From Pectobacterium punjabense (lineage in GTDB: Bacteria; Pseudomonadota; Gammaproteobacteria; Enterobacterales; Enterobacteriaceae), in contig NZ_CP038498.1 in assembly GCF_012427845.1 (NCBI RefSeq), forward strand, positions 2,418,001 through 2,482,000: a stretch of DNA of 64,000 bases, written 5' to 3'. Each line of letters starts with the position of its first letter. Positions within the stretch are counted from its first letter, which is position 1. Under the pieces are notes generated by a model. It was given only the letters and a program-made list of their open reading frames with translations, did no database searches and was not told the DNA's origin. The position numbers were made by a program, and so were the translations under genes. Positions 7,609-16,246 of the stretch are shown piece by piece.

Positions 7609-10067
7609 AACGATTAACGCCTAAACAGCTTTCCACCCGACTTCACGGCCAGCTACAGGCCGTTACACAAGGTGTTGAACAAGCCATCGACTGGGTTGAA
7701 AACACGCGCCAGAACGCCCCACGCCTGGATATTGAAGCAGACCGACTGATCGTCAAATTGCGCCGTAATCATAATAAAGCGCAGCATCTGTCCGATGTTG
7801 CACAGAAAGAGATTGCCATCGGCTTTTTTGGCCTATCTCAGGCGGGAAAAAACTATCTGATCGCGTCACTGGCCGGGGGAGAAAACGGTAAGCTGGAAAC
7901 CTCGTTTGAAGGGCAACAGCTGGATTATATCGATCATATTAACCCGTCTGACCGTGCCGCTGCGCTCGTCACGCGTTTTAGCCGACAGTCTGGCGTGAAG
8001 AACAAATCGTTTCCCGTTCAGTTGCAACTCCTCAGCGAGTTGGATATCGGCAAGATCATGGCCAACGCATTTTTGAACGATCTCAACCAAGAGACAACGT
8101 TCGAGGAACTCGATGAACGCCATATCGCCGAGCACATCAAAACGCTGTTGATGCACCGTCAGCCAGAACCCGTCGAAGGGATGAGCCGCGATGAAGTGGT
8201 CGAACTCTGGGACTATCTCGCACGTCACGATGTCAAACGGCAGAAACAGTTGGAGGCACACTTCTGGCCAGTTGCGATTGAATTAGCGCCCTATCTCACC
8301 GTTGATGACCGCGCCCAACTTTTCTCTGTGTTATGGGGAGAATTGAATTCGCTGACCGCTGCGTATCGCCATTTCAGTCACACACTGCAACACCTGTCCG
8401 GTACAAGCAAGCTGTTAGCCCCGTTACGAACGCTAGTAGATGATGATTTGAATCCAGCGGACAGTCTGATCGACGGTTCCGCGCTGGAGTGTTTGCACAG
8501 CGCCGACGATCCCGGCGTGTTGGTGCGCCCGGTTCAGAATGGGCGCGCAGGGAAAACAACCGAGCTCTCGCTGGCTGAATTAACGATGCTGACCGCAGAG
8601 TTGCTTGTCCCGCTGCACTTGCCTCCCAAAGAAGCGCTGTTCGAGCAGGTCGATGTGTTGGATTTTCCCGGCTTTGGTGAAATCCGCGAAACGCGGGACG
8701 AGCCACCAGCAAAACGCCAACATATACCGTATCCGCTGGCTCATACATTATTGCGTGCAAAACGCGCCTATCTGCTAGAGCGCTATACCGATAATCAGGA
8801 AATGAACGTACTGATGGTATGCAGCGCCGCTGGCGATCGTGGTGATGTTAAAGTGGTCGGTAAGGCCTTGGATCACTGGGTGAAACAAACGCAGGGCGAA
8901 AACGCGCAGGTTCGTAGCCACCGTAAACCGGGGCTAATTTGGGCGGTCACTCGCCACGATCGGCGTATTACCCACGGGCAAAACTACGATGCAGCAGTAC
9001 AGCGTTATGTGGGTAACCCAGGCGATGCCTGGGGAACGATGCTAGCGATGGATAAGCGCGGCGTGGCGCGTATGGCCACGTGGTTGGGTGCTGAAGTCCA
9101 CCGGGAAGTGAAACTCGGTCGCATCGGTGAACAGCTTAACGAACTCCAGCGTGAACTCAGCGATAACCTGCTGGGGAACTGGTATTTGCCCGTCGATGTT
9201 GACGATCCGGCGGAAAAACAGCGCATCGCAGAAACCTTGCTTAAATCGCTCCAGACCCGAACCGGCGTACACGGCGAGTTACTGGAACGTCTTCTGCCTT
9301 CGCGTGATGAACTGCGCCGTTTGTATCTGCAACAGCAAGGCGCAAGCTATGGCAATTTTCTCACCGATGCTGAAGACCCTTCAGCCCCCTTGGCCAATAG
9401 CGATCCGTTTGGTGTCGGGATCGAAATCGATCTCTTTGCCGATGAACCGATCGCGCTCGACCAACCCGCTGCACCCGTCATTACCGTCGATCATGGCTAT
9501 GAGGCGGACTATGCGCATGGCGTTTATCGTTACTGGATTAACTACCTACGCGGCCTGCCGGAAAATGCTCCACTCCTCGATCTGCTGAATGTGCCGAAAT
9601 CAACGATCGAAATGCTGGTTGAAGAATTGATTACCGGTAGTATCCGTTTGCGGATCGAAGAAGCGTTGGTCGATATGCTGGTCGATGGTGAGTCGTTGGG
9701 CATCAACCGCGAGAATAAAGCTGACCGCCAGGTTTCGCGCGTGCTCACTATTCTCGGGGACTTTGTTGCCTGGCTTGGCTTCCAGCAGCTTGATGAATCT
9801 CTGCGCCCTGCCAGCCGGATTAATCGCGGCCATAAAATTTTCGCCAAGCCGCAAAAACAGGCAGTCAGCTTTGGTGCTTCGCAGCGCCTAACTAAGCTAT
9901 CGCTAACGCCCACCAACAATACGGCGTTTTATATCTATGACTGGCTAGTTGGCCTGAATGAGATGATTATCCAGAATGCTGGTTATTCCGCTGCGCGAGA
10001 AGTCAGTGCTGAACAGCGCGAACAGTTAGGCACGATTCTGGCGTTAATTAAACCCGCAGAGAAATAA
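7605..10067 (+). CDS. srfC: virulence factor SrfC, dynamin-like GTPase
   Basis: An 820-residue protein with a G1 loop GLSQAGKN (76-83), in which the usual Ser/Thr after Lys is Asn, and a G3 motif DFPG (353-356, in VLDFPGFGEIRE). The region between them (about 90-340) is a long helical insert. The C-terminal part (about 510-820) is predominantly helical, as in dynamin-like and stress-protein GTPases. It is coupled to srfB by an ATGA overlap and followed by a terminator at 10092-10144. The Lys-Asn variant may weaken Mg or nucleotide binding; whether this is usual in SrfC I cannot check here. Confidence 0.88.
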   Translation: MKRLTPKQLSTRLHGQLQAVTQGVEQAIDWVENTRQNAPRLDIEADRLIVKLRRNHNKAQHLSDVAQKEIAIGFFGLSQAGKNYLIASLAGGENGKLETSFEGQQLDYIDHINPSDRAAALVTRFSRQSGVKNKSFPVQLQLLSELDIGKIMANAFLNDLNQETTFEELDERHIAEHIKTLLMHRQPEPVEGMSRDEVVELWDYLARHDVKRQKQLEAHFWPVAIELAPYLTVDDRAQLFSVLWGELNSLTAAYRHFSHTLQHLSGTSKLLAPLRTLVDDDLNPADSLIDGSALECLHSADDPGVLVRPVQNGRAGKTTELSLAELTMLTAELLVPLHLPPKEALFEQVDVLDFPGFGEIRETRDEPPAKRQHIPYPLAHTLLRAKRAYLLERYTDNQEMNVLMVCSAAGDRGDVKVVGKALDHWVKQTQGENAQVRSHRKPGLIWAVTRHDRRITHGQNYDAAVQRYVGNPGDAWGTMLAMDKRGVARMATWLGAEVHREVKLGRIGEQLNELQRELSDNLLGNWYLPVDVDDPAEKQRIAETLLKSLQTRTGVHGELLERLLPSRDELRRLYLQQQGASYGNFLTDAEDPSAPLANSDPFGVGIEIDLFADEPIALDQPAAPVITVDHGYEADYAHGVYRYWINYLRGLPENAPLLDLLNVPKSTIEMLVEELITGSIRLRIEEALVDMLVDGESLGINRENKADRQVSRVLTILGDFVAWLGFQQLDESLRPASRINRGHKIFAKPQKQAVSFGASQRLTKLSLTPTNNTAFYIYDWLVGLNEMIIQNAGYSAAREVSAEQREQLGTILALIKPAEK

Positions 10068-10091
10068 TTTCCAGACTATCACGATTGATAT

Positions 10092-10144
10092 AGGAAACAT
10101 GGCGTGACGTTGTCACTATTATTCATGTCATGTTTCCTTTTTCT
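10092..10144 (+). terminator. terminator of the srfABC operon
   Basis: AGGAAACATG (10092-10101) pairs with CATGTTTCCT (10129-10138), with a small inner hairpin GTGACGTTGTCAC, followed by a T-rich tract at 10138-10144. Confidence 0.8.
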
Positions 10145-10202
10145 GCCACATTTTCCCCTCCTAATGTACTTATCGCGCCCTTGTCATTCCTAAAAATCTT
10201 AT

Positions 10203-10230
10203 TTGACGAATGGTGGATTCAATCTATACC
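10203..10230 (+). promoter_or_regulatory. candidate sigma-70 promoter of the lipid operon
   Basis: TTGACG (10203-10208), a 16-base spacer, then TATACC (10225-10230), about 95 bases before the first ATG at 10325. It was found by eye only. Confidence 0.4.
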
Positions 10231-10324
10231 TAAGCTGATGACTTTCAATTAATAAGCGTTGACGTTCCTCTATCTGTTAGCCATTTCCACGACGTGGATG
10301 TGGGTGACCTTAACAGGAGTGGTT

Positions 10325-10804
10325 ATGACGATAGAAAAAGCGCGCGAGGAAGACGGTATCTCGCTAGAAAACGGCGACTATGAGCCCATTCTGCTGAAAA
10401 TAAAGGCATTTTATCGAGAACTGACAACCGAGGGATTAACGGAACTCGGTGATATTTATCATCAGGATATTCACTTTATCGATCCTATTTCCAACCATCA
10501 TGGGCTGAGTGCCTTACAGCGTTACTTTTCCAATTCACTCAACAATCTGAGCTATTGTCAGTTCAATATCAGCGATATCCATACCTTTCGCGGTGGCGCA
10601 ACGATGTTCTGGACGATGCACTATGCCTATCCGTCGCTAAAGCATAATGCGCCGCTGACGCTCGCGGGTTGTAGCCACCTACTCTTTGCTGACGACAAAG
10701 TTATCTACCACCGCGATTACTACGACATGGGTGCGATGCTTTATCAGCATGTTCCCCTGCTGGGCTCGTCAATCCGTTACCTAAAATCGAGACTTCAGGC
10801 ATGA
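10325..10804 (+). CDS. NTF2-like (SnoaL-type) small protein, first gene of the lipid operon
   Basis: A 159-residue protein of the nuclear-transport-factor-2 / SnoaL fold: LLKIKAFYRELTTEGLTELGDIYHQDIHFIDPI is the characteristic opening, and the C-terminus ends ...YYDMGAMLYQHVPLLG. Proteins of this type recur at the head of operons with an SDR, an FAD oxidoreductase, DUF1365 and a CFA-like methyltransferase. The ATG at 10325 has CAGGAG 6 bases upstream; an in-frame TTG at 10259 lacks this. It overlaps the next gene by 4 bases (ATGA). Its own role (binding or enzymatic) is unknown. Confidence 0.85.
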   Translation: MTIEKAREEDGISLENGDYEPILLKIKAFYRELTTEGLTELGDIYHQDIHFIDPISNHHGLSALQRYFSNSLNNLSYCQFNISDIHTFRGGATMFWTMHYAYPSLKHNAPLTLAGCSHLLFADDKVIYHRDYYDMGAMLYQHVPLLGSSIRYLKSRLQA

Positions 10805-11517
10805 AACGCGTGTTGATTACCGGAGCCAGTTCTGGAATCGGTCAACAACTGGCGCTGGATTATGCCAGAGACGGCTGGGACGTCCTCGCCTGCGGGCGCG
10901 ATGAGCAGCGGCTTCACGCATTAACTGCCGCCTTCCCAGCCCTCCGCACCACAGCATTTGATATGACGAACATAGCCGATACGCGGCAGGCATTAGACGG
11001 CGTCACAGCCGATTTGGTGATTCTCTGCGCGGGAACCTGTGAATATCTGGATAACGGCGTCGTTGATGCGGAAAAAATCAGCCGGGTACTAACAACCAAC
11101 GTGATAGGACCCGTGAATTGTCTGTCGGTGCTCTTACCGCAGCTTGCTAGCCACAGTCATCTGGCGTTTGTCGGCTCAACCGCCAGCCTCGTTCCCCTGC
11201 CGCGAGCAGAAGCCTATGGGGCTTCAAAGGCTGCACTGGCGTATTTCGCACGTAGCCTGTCGCTGGATTTGCAAGCTCACAATATCACCGTGTCGCTGAT
11301 CCTACCCGGTTTTGTGGATACCCCGCTAACCGCGCGTAATGATTTCCCCATGCCGATGTTGATCTCTGCGTCACACGCCTCTGATGCTATTCGGCGCGGG
11401 CTGGAAAAGAAGAAACGCGAAATCGCCTTCCCTTTGGGCTTTGCGCTATTACTCAAATTGATTTCTGTGCTCCCACAGTCATGGCAACGTCTGCTGGCCA
11501 GCCGGTTAGTAAGGTAA
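10801..11517 (+). CDS. short-chain dehydrogenase/reductase
   Basis: Classical SDR of 238 residues with the cofactor motif TGASSGIG (7-14), ILCAGT (NNAG equivalent), the catalytic Ser in VGSTAS and the Y-x3-K pair at Tyr139/Lys143 (AYGASK). The PGFVDTPLT element follows the active site. The substrate is unknown; within this operon it probably oxidises or reduces a lipid-derived hydroxyl or keto group (inference). It is coupled to the NTF2-like gene by an ATGA overlap and lies 4 bases from the FAD oxidoreductase gene. Confidence 0.92.
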   Translation: MKRVLITGASSGIGQQLALDYARDGWDVLACGRDEQRLHALTAAFPALRTTAFDMTNIADTRQALDGVTADLVILCAGTCEYLDNGVVDAEKISRVLTTNVIGPVNCLSVLLPQLASHSHLAFVGSTASLVPLPRAEAYGASKAALAYFARSLSLDLQAHNITVSLILPGFVDTPLTARNDFPMPMLISASHASDAIRRGLEKKKREIAFPLGFALLLKLISVLPQSWQRLLASRLVR

Positions 11518-11521
11518 AGGT

Positions 11522-12796
11522 ATGAAGATTGCCATTATTGGTAGCGGTATTTCTGGTTTAACCTGCGCACTCAGGTTATCCGAACGCTTTCAGGTATCGA
11601 TATTTGAAGCGAACAATTATCTGGGGGGACACACGGCAACAGTCGATGTGGTTCAGGATGGCATCCCTTATGCCATCGATACAGGTTTTATTGTTTATAA
11701 CGAGCGAACCTATCCAAACTTCATTGCCCTGCTGGATGAACTGGGCTTAATCGGCCAACCCACGGAAATGAGTTTCTCGGTCAGTAACCCAGTTTCTGGC
11801 CTGGAATATAACGGACATACGCTAAATACGCTGTTTGCCCAGCGTGCTAACCTGTTCCGCCCTGCGTTCTATCGCTTTGTTGCGGAAATCGTGCGCTTCA
11901 ATCGTGTGTGCAAGCGATATCTTGCCAGTGGAGAACACCAAAGGTGTGGGTTGACGCTAAGCCACTTGTTACAGCAGGAAAAATTTTCGCCGTTCTTTGC
12001 ACAACACTATCTTTTGCCAATGGGAGCAGCAATTTGGTCATCGTCGCTTGAGGATATGCGGCATTTTCCTCTATCGCTTTTCCTCACCTTCTTCAACCAC
12101 CATGGGTTGTTGGATTTGGTCAATCGTCCGCAGTGGATGGTCGTGCCTGGCGGTTCACGGGAGTATGTGCGACGCATTGCCGAGCGTATCCGCGATCGAG
12201 CAACGATCCATCTCCATACGCCAGTCAGTCAGGTTATACGTGATGACTCAGGGATTACGCTGCATACTGCCGAACAGGCGTATCGGTTTGATCAGGTCAT
12301 TTTCGCCTGCCATTCCGATCAGGCGCTGGCGCTGCTGGAAACAAGTACGTCCGATGAACGACGCATTCTCGGAGGCATACGCTACCAACCTAATCATGTG
12401 ATTCTGCATACCGATACCCAACTCTTACCCCATAACCACCGAGCATGGGCAAGTTGGAATTATCGTCTGCCGGTCGATCAAGCGCTTAGCCATTCGCGTG
12501 CGTCCGTCACGTATAATATGAATATCCTGCAAGGTTTTCGTTCATCCACCACCTTCTGTGTCTCACTGAACCCTCAGCAGGATATTGACCCGGATAAAAC
12601 ATTGCACCACGCGGTTTATCATCACCCGGTGTTTACTCAACAGACAACGGAGTACCAACAGCAGCGTGAACGTATTAATGGACACCACCGTAGCTGGTTT
12701 TGTGGTGCCTATTGGTACAACGGGTTTCATGAAGATGGTGTAAAAAGCGCGCTGGATGTCATTAGCCAATTCGACCAAGGCATGCCGTATGAATAG
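11522..12796 (+). CDS. FAD-dependent amine-oxidase-fold oxidoreductase
   Basis: A 424-residue flavoprotein. The Rossmann motif GSGISG (7-12) and the second FAD element FEANNYLGGHTATV (about 29-43) are clear, and the C-terminus has the FAD-closing SWFCGAYWYNGFHEDGV pattern (about 395-412). Homologues in comparable operons act on, or are thought to act on, membrane fatty acids; in Rhodobacter a related flavoprotein takes part in making methylated furan fatty acids. Here the substrate is inferred only from its neighbours. Its last 8 bases overlap the DUF1365 gene. Confidence 0.9.
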   Translation: MKIAIIGSGISGLTCALRLSERFQVSIFEANNYLGGHTATVDVVQDGIPYAIDTGFIVYNERTYPNFIALLDELGLIGQPTEMSFSVSNPVSGLEYNGHTLNTLFAQRANLFRPAFYRFVAEIVRFNRVCKRYLASGEHQRCGLTLSHLLQQEKFSPFFAQHYLLPMGAAIWSSSLEDMRHFPLSLFLTFFNHHGLLDLVNRPQWMVVPGGSREYVRRIAERIRDRATIHLHTPVSQVIRDDSGITLHTAEQAYRFDQVIFACHSDQALALLETSTSDERRILGGIRYQPNHVILHTDTQLLPHNHRAWASWNYRLPVDQALSHSRASVTYNMNILQGFRSSTTFCVSLNPQQDIDPDKTLHHAVYHHPVFTQQTTEYQQQRERINGHHRSWFCGAYWYNGFHEDGVKSALDVISQFDQGMPYE

Positions 12797-13514
12797 CGCC
12801 CTGTATGTGGGTAAAGTTCGTCATCGGCGCTTCACGCCCGTCACGCATCGTTTTGACTATGCGCTATTCATGACGCTCATTGATTTAGATGAAATTCCCG
12901 CCTTGCCGCACGCGGGTATCGCTTTAGAACGCTTTGCCCCAGCGTCATTCTATCGCGGTGATTACCTCAGTGGCGGCGATATCAAAACCAAAGCACAGGA
13001 TCGGATTGCGGAATTAACCGGGGAACGTCTCACAGGGAAGGTTTTCCTCCTGTGCCAACTACGCTATCTCGGCTGCTATTTCAATCCGGTTAATTTCTAT
13101 TATTTATACGATGAGCACAATGAACTGCGCTGGTTACTGGCAGAGGTACGTAATACGCCCTGGAATGAACGCCATACTTATGCCGTCGTCCCCGATGGTT
13201 CTAAGCCCGTATCCAAGGCGTTTCATGTATCGCCGTTTAACCCGATGGAGATGGTCTACCACTGGCGACTCACGCCGCCCGTTGCTCGGCTGAGAATTCA
13301 CATCGAGAATCACAGACAGGGGCGCGAGTTTGATGCAACGCTGCTGCTACACCGTCAGCCGCTCACTCGCGCCGCCCTACGCAGCCAGCTTTGGTCCCTG
13401 CCGTTAATGACGATAAAGATCGCCTGCACCATATATTGGCAAGCTTTGAAACTGTGGATTAAACGTTCCCCCGTTTATCCTCATCCGCAGTCTGGAAAGA
13501 AGGACAACCCATGA
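12789..13514 (+). CDS. DUF1365 family protein
   Basis: A 241-residue protein with the hallmark opening ALYVGKVRHRRFTPVTHRFDY, the LLCQLRYLGCYFNPVNFYY block and NPMEMVYHWRL. DUF1365 proteins are almost always encoded beside a CFA-like methyltransferase and an FAD oxidoreductase; no activity is firmly established. The ATG at 12789 lies inside the end of the preceding gene and matches the family start; an in-frame start at 12756 adds 11 unlikely residues. The stop overlaps the next ATG (ATGA at 13511). Confidence 0.9.
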   Translation: MNSALYVGKVRHRRFTPVTHRFDYALFMTLIDLDEIPALPHAGIALERFAPASFYRGDYLSGGDIKTKAQDRIAELTGERLTGKVFLLCQLRYLGCYFNPVNFYYLYDEHNELRWLLAEVRNTPWNERHTYAVVPDGSKPVSKAFHVSPFNPMEMVYHWRLTPPVARLRIHIENHRQGREFDATLLLHRQPLTRAALRSQLWSLPLMTIKIACTIYWQALKLWIKRSPVYPHPQSGKKDNP

Positions 13515-14740
13515 GTTCAACGGAAACACAGCTGGTACGTCGCCCGAACAATAGCGCTCGCTATCTCCGAGCCCGAAAAGTGGTCTTTGCCCTGCTTGGG
13601 CGAATAGACGGCGGATATTTGCGCCTCCGCGAACCGGAAGGTCATGAAATACTCTTCGGAGACCAGCATGCAGCATTGCAAGGTGACATCACGATACATC
13701 ATCCTCGCGTCTATCGCCGAATCTTGCTGGGTGGAAGCATCGCCGCTGGAGAGAGCTACATTGATGGTGACTGGAGTTCAACAAACCTCACGCTCGTTCT
13801 TCAGCTCTTGGCGCAGAATCAGGCGTTAGTTGATACGCTTGAAGCACGTTTTGGCTGGCTGACGGCGCCATTCCATCGGTTTATACACTGGTGTCGTCGT
13901 AATCGTCCGCAGCAGGCACAGAAAAACATCGCCGCCCATTACGATCTGGGCAATCATTTTTATCGCAGCTTTCTCGATAGCGAAATGCTCTATTCCAGCG
14001 CCTGGTATCAGCACCCCGACATGACGCTAGAAGACGCACAGCGCGCCAAACTGTGCCGTCTCTGTGAACAATTAGCGCTGTGTGAAACGGACCATTTACT
14101 GGAAATTGGCACCGGCTGGGGCGGGTTAGCCGAACTGGCCGCACGTGAGTACGGTTGTTACGTCACCACGACCACGCTGTCACAGCAGCAATATGACTAC
14201 GCAGTTGAACGTATCCAGCAAGCAGGGTTGAGCCATAAAGTCACGGTGCTGCTACAGGATTATCGCACCCTGAGCGGCCAATATGACAAATTGGTCTCGG
14301 TCGAAATGATCGAGGCAGTCGGGAAAGCCTATTTACCCATCTTCTTCAAATGCTGTCAGCAATTATTGAAGCCACAAGGCCGCATGGTGCTTCAGGCCAT
14401 CACCATCGCCGACCAACGCTACCATCATTACTCCCGCCATGTGGACTTTATTCAACGCTATGTTTTCCCCGGCGGTTTTCTTCCCTCGGTCACCGCGATG
14501 ACCGCAACTATGACGCGGCATACCGACTTTATCACCCGTGACCTGTTCGATATCGGTCAGGACTATGCCCGCACCCTGAGCGAATGGCGTCAGCGTTTTT
14601 ATCAGCAGTGGCATACGTTGAATGCGCAGGGCTTTGATGAATCTTTCCAACGCCTGTGGATATTTTACCTTTGCTATTGTGAAGCGGGCTTTCGCGCCCG
14701 AACCATTAGCACGGTACAGCTCACGGCGGAGAGGCCATGA
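13511..14740 (+). CDS. cyclopropane-fatty-acyl-phospholipid synthase family methyltransferase
   Basis: A 409-residue SAM-dependent methyltransferase. An N-terminal lipid-binding domain (about 1-125, with GDITIHHPRVYRRILLGGS and GESYIDGDW) precedes the Rossmann domain, with motif I LEIGTGWGGLAE (197-208) and the SVEMIEAVG and HYDLGN elements typical of Cfa. The product could be a cyclopropane, a methyl-branched or a furan-precursor lipid; the operon context argues against plain housekeeping Cfa, which is normally monocistronic. It is the last full gene of the operon, and an unusually short 16-codon frame overlaps its stop at 14737. Confidence 0.9.
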   Translation: MSSTETQLVRRPNNSARYLRARKVVFALLGRIDGGYLRLREPEGHEILFGDQHAALQGDITIHHPRVYRRILLGGSIAAGESYIDGDWSSTNLTLVLQLLAQNQALVDTLEARFGWLTAPFHRFIHWCRRNRPQQAQKNIAAHYDLGNHFYRSFLDSEMLYSSAWYQHPDMTLEDAQRAKLCRLCEQLALCETDHLLEIGTGWGGLAELAAREYGCYVTTTTLSQQQYDYAVERIQQAGLSHKVTVLLQDYRTLSGQYDKLVSVEMIEAVGKAYLPIFFKCCQQLLKPQGRMVLQAITIADQRYHHYSRHVDFIQRYVFPGGFLPSVTAMTATMTRHTDFITRDLFDIGQDYARTLSEWRQRFYQQWHTLNAQGFDESFQRLWIFYLCYCEAGFRARTISTVQLTAERP

Positions 14741-14765
14741 GTAAAATGAGTAACGCGAGAAAGAA

Positions 14766-14801
14766 AAATCACGATGCCGTATCATGAAGGATACGGCATC
14801 G
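14766..14801 (-). terminator. hairpin between convergent genes, terminator for the binding-protein gene
   Basis: A perfect 12-bp stem (14772-14783 with 14790-14801) and a 6-base loop. On the minus strand it is followed by TGATTTTTC, giving a U-rich tail 18 bases beyond the stop at 14819. On the plus strand no T run follows, but it could still slow the lipid-operon transcript. Confidence 0.75.
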
Positions 14802-14818
14802 CACACTAACAGCGGTGG

Positions 14819-16138
14819 TTATCGGATAGCGCGCTTTAAAATGCGATTAGCGCTATTCAGGAAATCATCGGCAACTTTATTCACCTCACCATTGCCGTAG
14901 TCCAGTTTTTGCAGGCTCGTGGTCCACAGCTGTACTAGCTCCTGATTTTCCATAAACGGTGAAACGGGCACCTTCGATGCAGGTTGCTCAGCGGCTGCTC
15001 GATAAGCATTTGCTAACAGATTACCGGCGTTGATCACACCAATATCCTCCAGCAGTTTTTGTGCTTTCGGATTAGCCGGCATCCCGTTTTGCAGCCCAAC
15101 CGCCTTCACGCCTTCTGGGTTACTCAGCATAAAACTCATCAACATCGCCGCTTCCTTCGGATGTTTACTGTTTTTACTGATCGCAAACAGCGAAGACGGT
15201 TTACTTGTCAGCCCGGAATCTTTCGCATCCGGCATCGTGATAAATGGCCCGGTTTCTAAGACCGTCTCTTTCGGCATGTTGCTGGAATAGGTATAGATGG
15301 CAGAATCCCACAGATACATACCCGCCAATTCACCGTTAATCCACGGACGGATTTCATAAACGTTAGTCCGCCCGAACGAGGAGAAATAGCGCTGATCGGG
15401 TATCACATGAGAATCAACCAGCTTTTTATAAAAGCCGAAGAGCTCTCTTACCTGATCGCGGCTATAGGCAATGCTTTGCTTCTTCTCATCGATGAGATCA
15501 ATGCCGTATTTCTGTGCCATGTAGCTACGGCCGAGCGTCAGAATATCCAGCACATCGCTTGCCCCTTGGGCAACGCCAAGTGGGTAAAAATTGTCACCCA
15601 GTTTTTGTTTAAACACCGGGCCTGCGGCAAACAGTTCATCCCAGGTTTTCGGGTAAGCAACACCCGCATTATCCCAGGTGGTTTTGTTGTAAATCATGCT
15701 ACGGGACGTCATCGAAATCGGGAGACCTTGCAGCTTCCCTTTTACGTCGGACGTTTTCAGGTAGTTAGGTGGAAAATCCCCCAACCCTAAAACGTCTTTT
15801 TGCTTATTCAAATCATAAAAACCGTCGCCGTTGCGGGAAAACTGCGGTAACCAGTTCCAGTCAATACGCATAACATCGGGTTCTTGCCCCCCAGCCATCT
15901 GCGTAGATAGTCGGGAAAGATAGCCATCCCAGCCAGCATATTCCGCTTTGACGGTAATCGTCGGGTTGGCTTTTTGAAACGCATTAATAGCAGCCAGTGT
16001 GGCTTCGTGCCGTTGATTTCCTCCCCACCAGGAGATACGGATCTCCGTGGCGTCAGCAGAGTGAGAGAAAGCAGCCCCGACGGGAAGAGCAGCACAGAGT
16101 AAGAGCAGGTGAGGTAATGTGTTCCGTGTTTTCGCCAT
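14819..16138 (-). CDS. ABC transporter family 1 sugar-binding protein, TogB-like
   Basis: Periplasmic solute-binding protein of 439 residues. The signal peptide (MAKTRNTLPHLLLLCAALPVGAAFSHS region, cut near ADA) is followed by EIRISWWGGNQRH, a family 1 N-terminus, and PDVMRIDWNWLPQF, typical of carbohydrate binders. I consider it similar in style to the oligogalacturonide binder TogB, but from memory only. The ATG at 16138 gives a proper signal peptide; the frame is open 12 codons further (16174). No permease or ATPase gene is adjacent, so it must use components encoded elsewhere. It lies 108 bases downstream of the dehydrogenase gene on the same strand. Confidence 0.82.
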   Translation of the reverse strand: MAKTRNTLPHLLLLCAALPVGAAFSHSADATEIRISWWGGNQRHEATLAAINAFQKANPTITVKAEYAGWDGYLSRLSTQMAGGQEPDVMRIDWNWLPQFSRNGDGFYDLNKQKDVLGLGDFPPNYLKTSDVKGKLQGLPISMTSRSMIYNKTTWDNAGVAYPKTWDELFAAGPVFKQKLGDNFYPLGVAQGASDVLDILTLGRSYMAQKYGIDLIDEKKQSIAYSRDQVRELFGFYKKLVDSHVIPDQRYFSSFGRTNVYEIRPWINGELAGMYLWDSAIYTYSSNMPKETVLETGPFITMPDAKDSGLTSKPSSLFAISKNSKHPKEAAMLMSFMLSNPEGVKAVGLQNGMPANPKAQKLLEDIGVINAGNLLANAYRAAAEQPASKVPVSPFMENQELVQLWTTSLQKLDYGNGEVNKVADDFLNSANRILKRAIR

Positions 16139-16246
16139 AATAAAACCCTTATAATAGTATTTGGAGGTTTCCACCCTTCTCCTTATTACAGGCAGACGGG
16201 TACTACGGATGCGGACGCGCTTGCTGCGAAATAGCAGGTACGTTGA

